Source of the DNA: Halomonas qaidamensis | GTDB taxonomy: Bacteria > Pseudomonadota > Gammaproteobacteria > Pseudomonadales > Halomonadaceae | DNA length: 64,000 bases | Direction of reading: 5' to 3' | Assembly: GCF_025917315.1 (NCBI RefSeq) | Contig: NZ_CP080627.1 | Coordinates: 310,001-374,000 of the forward strand | Shown: piece after piece, positions 40,914 to 49,659 of the stretch | Layout of the letters: the number at the start of each line of letters is the position of its first letter | How positions within the stretch are numbered: position 1 is the stretch's first letter | Position numbers and translations under genes: made by a program | Notes under the pieces: generated by a model | Seen by the model: the letters and a program-made list of their open reading frames with translations, nothing else | Told to the model about the DNA's origin: nothing | The model's database searches: none

Positions 40914-41858
40914 TCAGTACAGCAGAGCAAATAGCTTGCGCCGATAGGTAACGGTTAGCGGATGATCGGCACCCAGAGCGTCGAAGACTTGCAGTAAGGT
41001 TTTACGGGCCGCGTCGTCGTTATAGGCGCGGTCATCCTTCATCAAGCCCAGTAGCCCCTCAAGGCCGGCTTCGTAATGGCTATCGGCAACTTGACGCAGA
41101 GCACGCTGATACCGCGCCTCACTGTCGTTGCGATCACCTAACGCGGCGATGTCTTCGACAGAGAGTGCCTGCTCGCTAAATTCGATGCTGGCTCGTACGC
41201 CGCGGGCGGGTGCCGCATCGCGCTCTTCAGGGGGTAAATTGTCGAGCACGCTGCGGGCATCATCGCCGCGTTTCTCAGCCACCAGTGCACGTGCAAGGCC
41301 AATCTGATAGGCGTAGTGCTCAGGATACTGGCTAATTAAGGTTTGATAGATTTCGCGCGCGCCTGCTGCATCGCCCGCTGCTAATGCCTCTTCGGCTTGA
41401 TCTTCTGGACTAGGCGGTGCTTCACCTGGGGCAGGGAAGTAACGGTTTAACCACTCGCGCACTTCCTTTTCAGGTAATACGCCTTGGAAACTATCGACCA
41501 AACCACCTTGGCTAACGAGCTTAACATCGGGTGCTGAGCGTACGCCTAACTGACTAGCGATTTCCGGATTAACGTCAATATCCAGTTTGCCAAGCAGGAA
41601 GGCACCCGCGTACTCAACGGCTAACTTTTCCAACACCAATAGCAGGGCATTGCCACTGGCGTTTGAAGGCGAATAACAGCCCAGTAGCACGGGCACTTGC
41701 ATTGATGCTTCAAGCACTTGCTGAATATTGCCAGCGTTAAGCTCAATAATCACTTCTTCGGGTGTCACGGAAGGGCGAGCTGTGCCCGCTTCTTCGTTGC
41801 CGGTATTAGCGGGTTCCGTAGTTAACGGATTGCCGGTACGGGGGTCAATAATGGACAT
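40914..41858 (-). CDS. cnoX: CnoX/YbbN-type thioredoxin-TPR co-chaperone
   Basis: This is a 314-residue protein starting MSIIDPRTGN. The N-terminal thioredoxin fold (about 30-140; EEVIIELNAGNIQQVL, VPVLLGCYSPSNASG, GKLDIDVNPEIASQLGVRSAPDV) is followed by TPR-like helices (EEALAAGDAAGAREIYQ, HYEAGLEGLLGLMKDDRAY). The usual CxxC is replaced by a single Cys (CYSP), so it is not a thiol oxidoreductase of the standard type. E. coli CnoX protects and hands clients to GroEL. The frame continues upstream to 41924, but this ATG gives the expected N terminus. Confidence 0.87.
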   Translation of the reverse strand: MSIIDPRTGNPLTTEPANTGNEEAGTARPSVTPEEVIIELNAGNIQQVLEASMQVPVLLGCYSPSNASGNALLLVLEKLAVEYAGAFLLGKLDIDVNPEIASQLGVRSAPDVKLVSQGGLVDSFQGVLPEKEVREWLNRYFPAPGEAPPSPEDQAEEALAAGDAAGAREIYQTLISQYPEHYAYQIGLARALVAEKRGDDARSVLDNLPPEERDAAPARGVRASIEFSEQALSVEDIAALGDRNDSEARYQRALRQVADSHYEAGLEGLLGLMKDDRAYNDDAARKTLLQVFDALGADHPLTVTYRRKLFALLY

Positions 41859-42104
41859 GGCTAAGCTCTGCATCGCTTGAAAAGGATTACTACATGATAT
41901 GCAGGCAATAGAAGAAGGATTCAAGGAAACGAAGGCAAATAAAGTAAGGCAGGTCGATGATCATTGGTACAGAAGCATCATGATGAAACGTAAATGCTCG
42001 CCAACTTGGCTACCCCTTTTGGCTAGTGGCAAAACGTCGCAGGTGTTTTTATATCTTTTCAGCTACTCTAATCGCATGAGGTTATTTGCTTAGAGGTTTT
42101 TGTT

Positions 42105-42716
42105 ATGAAAAATAGTATGAATTATAGGTCTGGGTTTTCCTTTCGTGGGGCAGCTCTGGTCACGCTAGCAGGCTTAGCCATGAGTATGGCCACTATCGCT
42201 CAAGGGGAAGAAGCAGAAGCCTATCGAGAAACACAGCTTGGTTTGTATGTAACAGCCAAAGAAGCTTATGACTTATTACAGCAAGACGAGAATGCACTGT
42301 TAATTGATGTGCGTGATCCTGTCGAAATCAAATTCACAGGGTTTGCCGCTCCTACTGATATTCATGTGCCTTGGGTGCTAGCAGACCGCTCTGAATTCGA
42401 CGCAGATAAAAAGACATGGCCTATGGTGCGCAACCCTGATTTTGCTGAACAAATTAAAGCTGCACTTGAAGCGCATCAAGCAAACGACGATACCCCCATC
42501 ATTGTGATGTGCCGTTCAGGAGCAACACGCAGTGCACCAGCCGCTGATCTCATTGCAGAAATGGGGTTTTCAGACGTGTACTCCGTCAGCGATGGCTTTG
42601 AGGGTGGCACGCTGGCTGAAGGCGATTCAAAAGGCGTGAGAGCACGTGATGGTTGGCGTAATTCGGGGCTGCCCTGGAGCTATGAAATTGACCCAGATGT
42701 GGCATGGCACGAATGA
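42105..42716 (+). CDS. Exported rhodanese-domain protein
   Basis: The 203-residue protein has an N-terminal signal segment (AALVTLAGLAMSMATIAQG, cleavage near residue 33). The single rhodanese domain has LLIDVRDPVEIKFTG, and the active loop CRSGATRS with Cys136 as the persulfide-carrying residue. The C terminus (DGWRNSGLPWSYE) resembles periplasmic rhodaneses linked to cytochrome or sulfur oxidation loci. It is followed 87 bases later by an exported DsrE-like gene, suggesting a sulfur-relay pair. Confidence 0.85.
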   Translation: MKNSMNYRSGFSFRGAALVTLAGLAMSMATIAQGEEAEAYRETQLGLYVTAKEAYDLLQQDENALLIDVRDPVEIKFTGFAAPTDIHVPWVLADRSEFDADKKTWPMVRNPDFAEQIKAALEAHQANDDTPIIVMCRSGATRSAPAADLIAEMGFSDVYSVSDGFEGGTLAEGDSKGVRARDGWRNSGLPWSYEIDPDVAWHE

Positions 42717-42803
42717 AAAGCGGGTAAAGACAGGCACTTTAGTCAAGATCACACCCTATAACGAAAGACAAACAACGAGCAATCTACCTTCAAGGAGATA
42801 ACG

Positions 42804-43262
42804 ATGCGTAAAACATTACTCATGTCAGGTGCATTCGCGTTAGCGCTACCCCTGGTTGCTGTTGCAGATAACCATGGTGATGAGGGCGAAAAAGCTCTAA
42901 TGATTCTCACCAGTGATGCACTGCAAACCCAAACGATGGCGATGATTTTAGGCAATGCTATGCGACAGCAGGGCACAGATCTCCACATTTTATTGTGTGA
43001 TGCTGCTGGTGACCTGGCCGTAGATGGCTATGAAAGCGAAGAAGCAGTAAATACCCCGCCGAGCAACCCAGCAGGGCAAGTTAAGCCAGAAGGTATGCTG
43101 AAAATGCTGATGGGCGAGGGTGTTGGTGTGGATGTCTGCGCCATTTACCTGCCTAACACCGATCACAGCGAAGAAGACCTGTTAGAAGGTGTTGGTGTGG
43201 CTGCTCCTGGCCCGATAGCTGAAATGATGCGCGACCCTGCTATTCCGGTTTACAGTTTCTAA
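42804..43262 (+). CDS. Exported DsrE-like sulfur-carrier family protein
   Basis: The 152-residue protein has a signal peptide ending near ALPLVAVADN. The mature domain shows the DsrE/DsrF pattern: KALMILTSDALQTQTMAMILGNAM, LHILLCDAAGDLAV and a C-terminal VCAIYLPN strand. Two Cys (65 and 112) are candidates for persulfide chemistry. AAGGAGATAAC gives a strong ribosome site. With the exported rhodanese upstream and a terminator after, the pair looks like one transcription unit. Assignment to the family is by pattern and moderately sure. Confidence 0.75.
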   Translation: MRKTLLMSGAFALALPLVAVADNHGDEGEKALMILTSDALQTQTMAMILGNAMRQQGTDLHILLCDAAGDLAVDGYESEEAVNTPPSNPAGQVKPEGMLKMLMGEGVGVDVCAIYLPNTDHSEEDLLEGVGVAAPGPIAEMMRDPAIPVYSF

Positions 43263-43286
43263 CTATTAGCGCTATCGCTCGCAATA

Positions 43287-43323
43287 AAAGCCGCTGTTAT
43301 CGAAAGATAACGGCGGCTTTTTT
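43287..43323 (+). terminator. Terminator of the rhodanese/DsrE pair
   Basis: The 15-bp stem AAAGCCGCTGTTATC/GATAACGGCGGCTTT has one mismatch, a GAAA tetraloop and a T-run after it. Confidence 0.93.
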
Positions 43324-43671
43324 ATTAGTGTGGCAGCTATAAGCATGCCGCCCGACCCTTCGATGTCAATGCAACTCCCCGAAACCACCGTACTGACGGC
43401 TTGGTCTCCTTTTGCAATACAATAAGACTTAACACAGTAAAATTGTCACCATCTATGACATTCACGGCAAATGGCTTGCCCTATGCTGGCATGGATAGCG
43501 TTATTAGCATAAGAAGAGTAAAAGCTAATATAAGTAGTGCGTTTTAAATAGCGTGTTAATAGTTCTGGATCGTTTGTTAAGCTTGCTAATAAGATATGTA
43601 TAACAGACGTATGTCTGTTAGCCATACGTCAATGTTATTTACGTCTTCCTCAAATTACCGTTTTCTCTGTT
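43324..43671. other. Intergenic region with one palindrome, no gene seen
   Basis: The roughly 350 bases have no credible frame on either strand. The only structure is TAACAGAC-GTAT-GTCTGTTA at 43599-43618, an 8-bp perfect inverted repeat with neither strand U-rich after it. It is more like an operator or weak 3' hairpin of the diguanylate cyclase gene than a strong terminator. Confidence 0.6.
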
Positions 43672-44928
43672 TCATGTTTCAACTCGATTTCTACCACGCA
43701 TTTTCGCTCGATAGAGGGCTTCATCAACTCGCTGGGCGATTAATTGGGAATTTTCTTGGGGGGCTCGTTCTGCGACACCAAAACTGGCGGTGACAGTTCC
43801 AATTTTTTCAAAATGGTAGGCAGCGACTGCCTGCCTTAGCTTTTCAGCAATATTTTTAGCGGCCTCCAATTGGGTTTGCGGCAGTATTATCATGAACTCT
43901 TCTCCTCCCCACCGACCATGAAGATCAATGCCGCGAATAGTGTCATTGACTAGCTTTGTAACCGTTTTCAAAACCTCATCACCCGCGTTATGACCAAATT
44001 GATCATTGACCTGCTTGAAATGGTCGAGATCGTACATAATCAGTGAAAACGGCGTGTCGTAGCGGGCTGTGCGTTCTACCTCATACGCTAATAAACGGCT
44101 GATCTCTTGCCGGTTGGTAATGCCGGTAAGGCCGTCAGTAATCGCCATCGTACGGACACGCTCTTCAGCTAGCTTGCGCTGAGTGATATCTAACAGTATC
44201 CCTGTCCATAAAATGGAGCCATCGACTTCCTTTTTGGCTGCCGAGCGGCTCTCTATCCAGCGAATAGAGCCATCTCCGTGGAGAATGCGGAACTCTGACT
44301 GAGCGTGCGCTAACTGCTTGGCGGTTTTTTGAATATTGGCTTCTACCATCGCGGCATCTTCGGGAAGTATGCGCGACATAATGGGGGCTGCTCCTGAACG
44401 ATAAAGCTCCTCTAATGAAAGGCCTCCCAGCTCGACAGCCCCTTCACTAAAGTAAGGGAAGCTGCGTGTACCCTCTGGGGTCATGCGGTATTGATAAAGT
44501 GCGCCAGGAACCTGAGAGGCGATGCTTTGAAGCAGCTCTTCTTTATGCCGCAATCGTTCTTCCGTTAGTTTGCGTTTTGTAATATCACGAGCAATGCAGA
44601 AAATCAGGTTTTCTCCCTGATAAAGAACGCTATTGTTGCTGAGTTCTACATCGATAATAGCGCCGTCTTTGCGACGTTGCTGCGTATTAAAATGTTCGCC
44701 TGAATTATCGACAGTTAGCAACATCTGCTGTAGTTCACACTGGGAAAATTGTGTATCCCAGTCCCATACATAAAGTTCTTTCATCGCTTCGACGGTATAA
44801 CCGAGCATATCGGCATAACACTGGTTCACACGGTACACGCTACCATTTTGTCTGAGTACCACCATGCCATCCCCAGACTGTTCAAACAGCGCGGACCAAA
44901 GTACAGCTTCTTCTGTTGGTTTTTTCAT
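43672..44928 (-). CDS. PAS-PAS-GGDEF diguanylate cyclase
   Basis: The 418-residue soluble signalling protein has PAS 1 (about 10-120; GDGMVVLRQNGSVYRVNQCYADMLGY), PAS 2 with PAC (about 130-255; VPGALYQYRMTPEGT ... WTGILLDITQRKLAEE) and a GGDEF domain (DGLTGITNRQEISRLL, YDLDHFKQVNDQFGHNAGDE, WGGEEFMIILPQTQ). The active loop is GGEEF, so it should be a functional c-di-GMP synthase. No EAL domain or membrane segment is present. It stands alone on the minus strand. Confidence 0.92.
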   Translation of the reverse strand: MKKPTEEAVLWSALFEQSGDGMVVLRQNGSVYRVNQCYADMLGYTVEAMKELYVWDWDTQFSQCELQQMLLTVDNSGEHFNTQQRRKDGAIIDVELSNNSVLYQGENLIFCIARDITKRKLTEERLRHKEELLQSIASQVPGALYQYRMTPEGTRSFPYFSEGAVELGGLSLEELYRSGAAPIMSRILPEDAAMVEANIQKTAKQLAHAQSEFRILHGDGSIRWIESRSAAKKEVDGSILWTGILLDITQRKLAEERVRTMAITDGLTGITNRQEISRLLAYEVERTARYDTPFSLIMYDLDHFKQVNDQFGHNAGDEVLKTVTKLVNDTIRGIDLHGRWGGEEFMIILPQTQLEAAKNIAEKLRQAVAAYHFEKIGTVTASFGVAERAPQENSQLIAQRVDEALYRAKMRGRNRVET

Positions 44929-45129
44929 ACTTAGATTCTGAATAATAAAGACTTTAATATTTGAATAATAAAAAGAAGTTTAATCTTAAATGGACGTCAT
45001 ATCAGCATATTATTGACGAAGCGTGTCATTTATTACGCTTGTCAGTGTAGGCACTTTTAATTAATCATGTGAAAAAAATTGCTTATAAACTATTCAGCAA
45101 CAATCATCGACAGTATTGCCTAAAGTGAT

Positions 45130-45510
45130 TTACCACTCTCCATTATCGATACGCATCTTATCTTTGACACCATAGTTGTAGAGGTAGCACCAAGCGCTGC
45201 CATGCCGGGTCTGGAAGATCTCACGGCAATAGGTGCCTGTTAACGGAGCGTGATGGCAATACTCTTCTAGCTGGTCAAGCAATGCCAATTGGTCGCTGTT
45301 AATTGCATAGACTTCTACTAATGCACCTTGGGAGGCTTTCTGCTTCGCTCCTGGGTAGGGGCCAAGGTCATACAGTGTCAGAGCGGTCAGGTAGTCATGA
45401 CCTAACAGCGCTGTGCCGCCCAACCAGTGGTGGTTGCGTTGCCCACGTTTCAAGGTGCCATATACCGCGACGCGGGGGCACCGGGCTATGTCGCGCTTTA
45501 AGTTATCCAT
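45130..45510 (-). CDS. Gamma-glutamylcyclotransferase/AIG2-like protein
   Basis: The 126-residue protein has VAVYGTLKRGQRNHHWLGG (YGTLxxG substrate loop), LTLYDLGPYPGAK, EVYAI and LDQLEEYCHH with the catalytic-type Glu. It belongs to the GGCT/YtfP-like family; the bacterial substrate is unclear. I took the ATG at 45510 over a TTG at 45525. The 200-base gap to the cyclase gene (44929-45129) shows nothing. Confidence 0.85.
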   Translation of the reverse strand: MDNLKRDIARCPRVAVYGTLKRGQRNHHWLGGTALLGHDYLTALTLYDLGPYPGAKQKASQGALVEVYAINSDQLALLDQLEEYCHHAPLTGTYCREIFQTRHGSAWCYLYNYGVKDKMRIDNGEW

Positions 45511-45651
45511 AAGAGTGCTCTTCAATGTAACGCGACCTGAAAAGAAAGATATAGCTGCTATTCATTCATGAGTTCCTTGCTTGTCATGCTGGCGTAGAGG
45601 ATAAGATGCTAAGAATAAATTATGTGGTGCCGCCTGCTTTATGGAAATTAA

Positions 45652-47625
45652 ATGATGAAAAAATTGATTAACCGTTTGCCCATGTACGTGAAATTTGCCC
45701 TAGTACTGACGTTACCACTGCTTGCCTTGGCGTGGTTTACAGTAAACGGGGTGCTTGACCGGCAAGCGGCGGTAAAGGAACTGCAACGGCTGCAAACGAT
45801 GACAGCGTTGGCACAACATGCCGGTGATTGGATACATGAAATGCAGCGTGAACGGGGTATGTCATCCGGCTATTTGGCAAGCGAAGGTGAGGCGTTTGGG
45901 GAGCGCTTGAGCCAGCAGCGTGCCGCAACCGATGTGGCTGCTGAGGCGTTTATTCAACAGCGTGAGGAACTAGACGGCAAAACGTTAAGTACAGCCGCCA
46001 GTGGCCAGCTTGATCAACTTATTCAACAGTGGCAGCGAACGGCTGAATTACGCCGTGAGGTCGATCAGTTATCCGTAGGGATGACATTAGCACTTAATCA
46101 TTACACGGGTATTAACCACCAGCTGATGAGCTTAGTGGGATCACTTGCTCAGCAAACCAGTGAGGGGGAGATCAGTCGTCAACTTGCTGCGTATTTTAAC
46201 CTTCTTCAAGCGAAAGATTTAGCGGGCATTGAACGTGCCATGCTATCGGCAGCGTTTAGCGCGGATGGTATGAGCTTTGAAATGCTGAACCGTTATCTCT
46301 CCTTATTGGGTGAAGAGGTTGCCTTTCTAACTGGGTTTCGCGCATTTGCTGCAGTAGAAACTCAAAAGCAGCTTGATGATGCCTTGAGCGGCCCGGAGAT
46401 TGAGCGCTTGATTGAACGACGTGAGCTGGCTATCCAGCAGTACAACGTGGGCGGTTATAACGTTGATCCTAACGAATGGTTTGAGTGGCAAACTGTTAAA
46501 ATAGGTCGCCTGAAAGCGCTTGAAAACAGCGTAGCCGAGGGAATAATTACAACTACAGCGGACATGCAACGTGCCGCTCAAAATGCCCTGTGGCGTTATA
46601 TTATCATCTCGCTCTTAGCCACCATACTGGCTGTTGTGATGGCGATATTAATAGTGCGTACCCTGACTCGCCCTTTAACTGCCGCCCTGGCTAATATCTC
46701 TTCGCGCGGCAATGATTTAACGCAGCGGCTAGCGGTGCCGGGTTCAGACGAGCTTTCTCGACTTTACCGAGCCTTTAATGATGCTTCGGGAGATACGGAA
46801 GCGCTCATTGGAGAAATTAAGCGCAACGCGCAGTCGGTGGAGCTGGCCAGTGGTGAAATCGCCCAAGGTAACCAAGATTTAGCTCAGCGCACGGAAGAGC
46901 AATCGGCCTCGTTGGTGCAAACGGCTTCTAGCCTTGAAGAAATTACCGCCACCGTTCGTCAAACCGCTGAGAATGCCCATGAAGCGCAACGCATGACGAA
47001 GGAGGTTGCATCAGAAGCTGAAGACGCCTCCTCCATTGCGCAAAGAGCCCAGGAAGCCATGCGGCATATCCATGAATCCAGTGACCAAGTAACCACGATC
47101 ATCGCGGCGATTGACAATATTGCCTTTCAAACTAATTTGTTGGCGCTGAACGCGTCTGTGGAAGCTGCCCGTGCCGGTGAGCATGGCCGTGGGTTTGCGG
47201 TTGTTGCCAGTGAAGTGCGCAAGCTAGCCAGCCGTAGTGCAGAAGAAGCGAACCAAATACGCCACTTAATTGATAACAACATCGCTAAAATTAACGAGGG
47301 CGAAAGCTTAGTAACGTCTACTAGCAGTACCTTGACGACCATTTCTGAGCGTGTTCAAAAGGTTGCACGGCTGATGGAAGAGATGGCTTCCGCTACGAAT
47401 GAACAGTCCGCCGGTGTTGAGCAAATTAATAGTGCCATGGGTCAGTTAGAAGAGGTTACCCAGCAAAACGCAGCGCTTGTGGAAGAAGTCGCCGCTGCTA
47501 GCCGCTCGCTAGATGAACAAGCAGAAGAAATGTCCGGGAGAATCAGTAAGTACCACGTCGGGTCAGCCCCTTCGGAAAGCACCCCGCTTCTCAAGGCTGA
47601 CTATCGTACCCAGCAGGCTTTTTAG
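45652..47625 (+). CDS. Methyl-accepting chemotaxis protein with nitrate/nitrite-sensing (NIT) domain
   Basis: The 657-residue receptor has a membrane segment at about 13-30, then a large helical periplasmic part (35-310) with the NIT-type signature IHEMQRERGMSSGYLASEG. The second membrane segment is at about 313-335, followed by HAMP (RTLTRPLTAALANISS) and a signalling domain with the hairpin tip FQTNLLALNASVEAARAGEH. No NWETF-type CheR pentapeptide is seen at the end. NIT domains bind nitrate/nitrite in NasR-type regulators. The position beside narK-narX-narL supports nitrate taxis. Confidence 0.88.
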   Translation: MMKKLINRLPMYVKFALVLTLPLLALAWFTVNGVLDRQAAVKELQRLQTMTALAQHAGDWIHEMQRERGMSSGYLASEGEAFGERLSQQRAATDVAAEAFIQQREELDGKTLSTAASGQLDQLIQQWQRTAELRREVDQLSVGMTLALNHYTGINHQLMSLVGSLAQQTSEGEISRQLAAYFNLLQAKDLAGIERAMLSAAFSADGMSFEMLNRYLSLLGEEVAFLTGFRAFAAVETQKQLDDALSGPEIERLIERRELAIQQYNVGGYNVDPNEWFEWQTVKIGRLKALENSVAEGIITTTADMQRAAQNALWRYIIISLLATILAVVMAILIVRTLTRPLTAALANISSRGNDLTQRLAVPGSDELSRLYRAFNDASGDTEALIGEIKRNAQSVELASGEIAQGNQDLAQRTEEQSASLVQTASSLEEITATVRQTAENAHEAQRMTKEVASEAEDASSIAQRAQEAMRHIHESSDQVTTIIAAIDNIAFQTNLLALNASVEAARAGEHGRGFAVVASEVRKLASRSAEEANQIRHLIDNNIAKINEGESLVTSTSSTLTTISERVQKVARLMEEMASATNEQSAGVEQINSAMGQLEEVTQQNAALVEEVAAASRSLDEQAEEMSGRISKYHVGSAPSESTPLLKADYRTQQAF

Positions 47626-47673
47626 TATCTCCTATACTCTGGGTTCATTTATTGTTTTTTAAGGTAATTTGCT

Positions 47674-47994
47674 ATGAAAAAAAATGATTTACCCTCGGCA
47701 GCGGGCGATGTAGCGGAGCAGTATCCTGACATTTGGGAGGCTTATGCAGCGCTAGGTAAGGCCTGTGCTGAAGCTGGCCCGCTAGATGCGCGCAGCCGCC
47801 GCTTGATTAAGCTATCGCTGGCGATAGGTGCCCGTTCCGAAGGGGCGGTCCACTCCCATGTTCGCCGTGCCCTGGAGGAGGGCTTAAGCTCTGAAGAGCT
47901 TAAACAAGTCGCCATGTTGGCGATTCCTACGGCTGGGTTTCCGGCCGCTGTGGCAGCCTTGACCTGGATTGAGGATATTACCGATCCTCAGTAG
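47674..47994 (+). CDS. Carboxymuconolactone decarboxylase-family protein lacking the CxxC
   Basis: The 106-residue all-helical protein matches the CMD/AhpD family over RSRRLIKLSLAIGARSEGAVHSHVRRALEEGLSSEELKQVAMLAIPTAG-type sequence. Where AhpD-like members have CxxC before the His, this one reads ARSEGAVHSH and contains no cysteine in the active region. A peroxidase role is therefore unlikely. It follows the chemoreceptor by 48 bases and precedes a palindromic terminator. Confidence 0.82.
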   Translation: MKKNDLPSAAGDVAEQYPDIWEAYAALGKACAEAGPLDARSRRLIKLSLAIGARSEGAVHSHVRRALEEGLSSEELKQVAMLAIPTAGFPAAVAALTWIEDITDPQ

Positions 47995-48034
47995 CGGTTC
48001 CCCGCGATACTCGCCATGTGCGTATGTACATAAA

Positions 48035-48066
48035 CACACAACCCGGGCCTAGGCCCGGGTTGTGTG
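48035..48066. terminator. Palindromic hairpin between convergent genes
   Basis: A perfect 32-base palindrome has arms CACACAACCCGGGCCT and AGGCCCGGGTTGTGTG. No strong T-run follows on either strand, so it is either a bidirectional terminator of modest strength or an RNA-stabilising 3' hairpin. Just beyond, AGATCTTACTGTTCTT and AGGTCTTACTGTTCTT (48110-48141) repeat. Confidence 0.65.
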
Positions 48067-48125
48067 CGTTTGTGACAGGATTGATGAACGTTGAGATTTT
48101 CCTGTTCTATAGATCTTACTGTTCT

Positions 48126-49619
48126 TTAGGTCTTACTGTTCTTGAGAGATTGCGTTTCGATATCTCTGTCGACAGAAGAAACATAGTACTCGTCGTCGAA
48201 GGCCCCTTCAGGTTCCTTGAGCCACACTAGGCAAATCACCCAGCTAATGAACGCGCCAGCAGCGATGATGTAGAAGAACTGCGAGGGGGTGACAAATGTA
48301 AAGATAGTCAGGTACACCACAGCACCCACGTTGCCGTAGGCACCTGCCATGCCTGAAATTTGCCCTGTGATGCGGCGTTTGATGGAGGGAATAATACCGA
48401 ACGTCGCTCCTTCAGCTCCCTGCACGAAAATCGACGTGCCGATGGTCACTGCAATGGCCAGAATCAACGGCCAGCTTGAATTGAGTAATGCCATCATTAA
48501 GAAACCTACGCTAATGCCGAACATGTAGCACAGCATCACAAAACGCCGGTTACCCATGCGGTCAGACACCATACCGCCCATGGGCCTAGCCACAAGATTG
48601 ACGAACGCAAACGATGCTGCGATCAGGCCAGCCGTGGCGGCATTGAGTCCCCAAGTCTCCTCAAAGAACATAGGCAGCATGGATACGACTGCCAGCTCCG
48701 CGCCGAAGTTTGCAAAGTAAGTGCTGTTAAGCGCAGCCACACTATTGAAGGAGTACTTATCATCTTCAGGTACTCCCTTGCGCAAAATTGGCAGGTTAAC
48801 CCGCAGAATTTGTACAATTTGGTAGATCACAATCGCGACGATAACGAGGTAGGCGATGGTGGCGCCAGTGACCGATAAGTAGCCCATGTACTGGATACGC
48901 CACACCAAAATGGCGAGTACGCCAACGAGTGGGATGGTCCAGATGATCAGCTTGATCATATCGGCCCAAGAGCTCACTTCCATGGCTGCCGTTTTACGTG
49001 GTTTGCGATGGGAGCTGGCATCAGGACCATCAGTGATCGCGAACCAGTAATAGACGCCGTAAGCCGCCATCACGATGGCACTTTGAGCAATTGCCCAACG
49101 CCAGCCATCGGGCCCGCCGTACATGCTTAGAGCAATGGTCGGGAGCGACATGGCCGCTACTGCGGAACCAAAATTGCCCCAGCCAGCGTAAAAGCCCTCG
49201 GCAAAGCCGATGTCCTTGGGCTTGAACCACAGCGCGGTCATATGGATACCTACCACGAAGCTGGCACCGATCGAACTCAGCACTAAGCGGGCGACCAGTA
49301 GCTGGGTCATGCTATCCCCGAAGGCGAATGCCAGTGCCGGTATCGACATTGTCACCATTAGCACTGAAAACACGCGACGCGGACCGAAGCGGTCCAATGC
49401 CATGCCAACAATAATACGCGCAGGGATGGTCAACGCGACGTTGCAAATGGCGAATAGCTTGAGGTCGTCCGGGGTCAGCCAGTCGACGCTCTTGAGCATA
49501 CTCGACGCCAGCGGCGCCATGTTGAACCACACGTAAAAGGTAATAAAAAAGGCGATCCAGGTCAGGTGCAAAGCCCGGATTTCAGGGCTGCGAAACTTGA
49601 ATACAGAGGAAACTTTCAT
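48126..49619 (-). CDS. Nitrate/nitrite transporter, NarK1-type (NNP family)
   Basis: The 497-residue MFS protein has about 12 membrane segments: FRSPEIRALHLTWIAFFITFYVWFNMAPL at the N terminus, nitrate-binding Arg in NVALTIPARIIVGMALDRFGPR, and the nitrate signature GYGNFGSA-like AGWGNFGSAVAAMSLP plus SGMAGAYGNVGAV in helices 5 and 11. It is the shorter NarK1 type, usually assigned as a proton-nitrate symporter, and is distinct from the NarK-type antiporter gene upstream. It is third in the narK-usp-narK1 run. Confidence 0.9.
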   Translation of the reverse strand: MKVSSVFKFRSPEIRALHLTWIAFFITFYVWFNMAPLASSMLKSVDWLTPDDLKLFAICNVALTIPARIIVGMALDRFGPRRVFSVLMVTMSIPALAFAFGDSMTQLLVARLVLSSIGASFVVGIHMTALWFKPKDIGFAEGFYAGWGNFGSAVAAMSLPTIALSMYGGPDGWRWAIAQSAIVMAAYGVYYWFAITDGPDASSHRKPRKTAAMEVSSWADMIKLIIWTIPLVGVLAILVWRIQYMGYLSVTGATIAYLVIVAIVIYQIVQILRVNLPILRKGVPEDDKYSFNSVAALNSTYFANFGAELAVVSMLPMFFEETWGLNAATAGLIAASFAFVNLVARPMGGMVSDRMGNRRFVMLCYMFGISVGFLMMALLNSSWPLILAIAVTIGTSIFVQGAEGATFGIIPSIKRRITGQISGMAGAYGNVGAVVYLTIFTFVTPSQFFYIIAAGAFISWVICLVWLKEPEGAFDDEYYVSSVDRDIETQSLKNSKT

Positions 49620-49659
49620 GGGCGTCTCATCCTGTGTCCCAAGGGTGGTTTAGGGCTGC

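Noticed and set aside
41899-42093. A 64-residue + strand frame between the cnoX-like and rhodanese genes
   Set aside because: It overlaps the upstream part of the cnoX-like frame, has no ribosome site and no recognisable features; the space is better read as the rhodanese promoter region.
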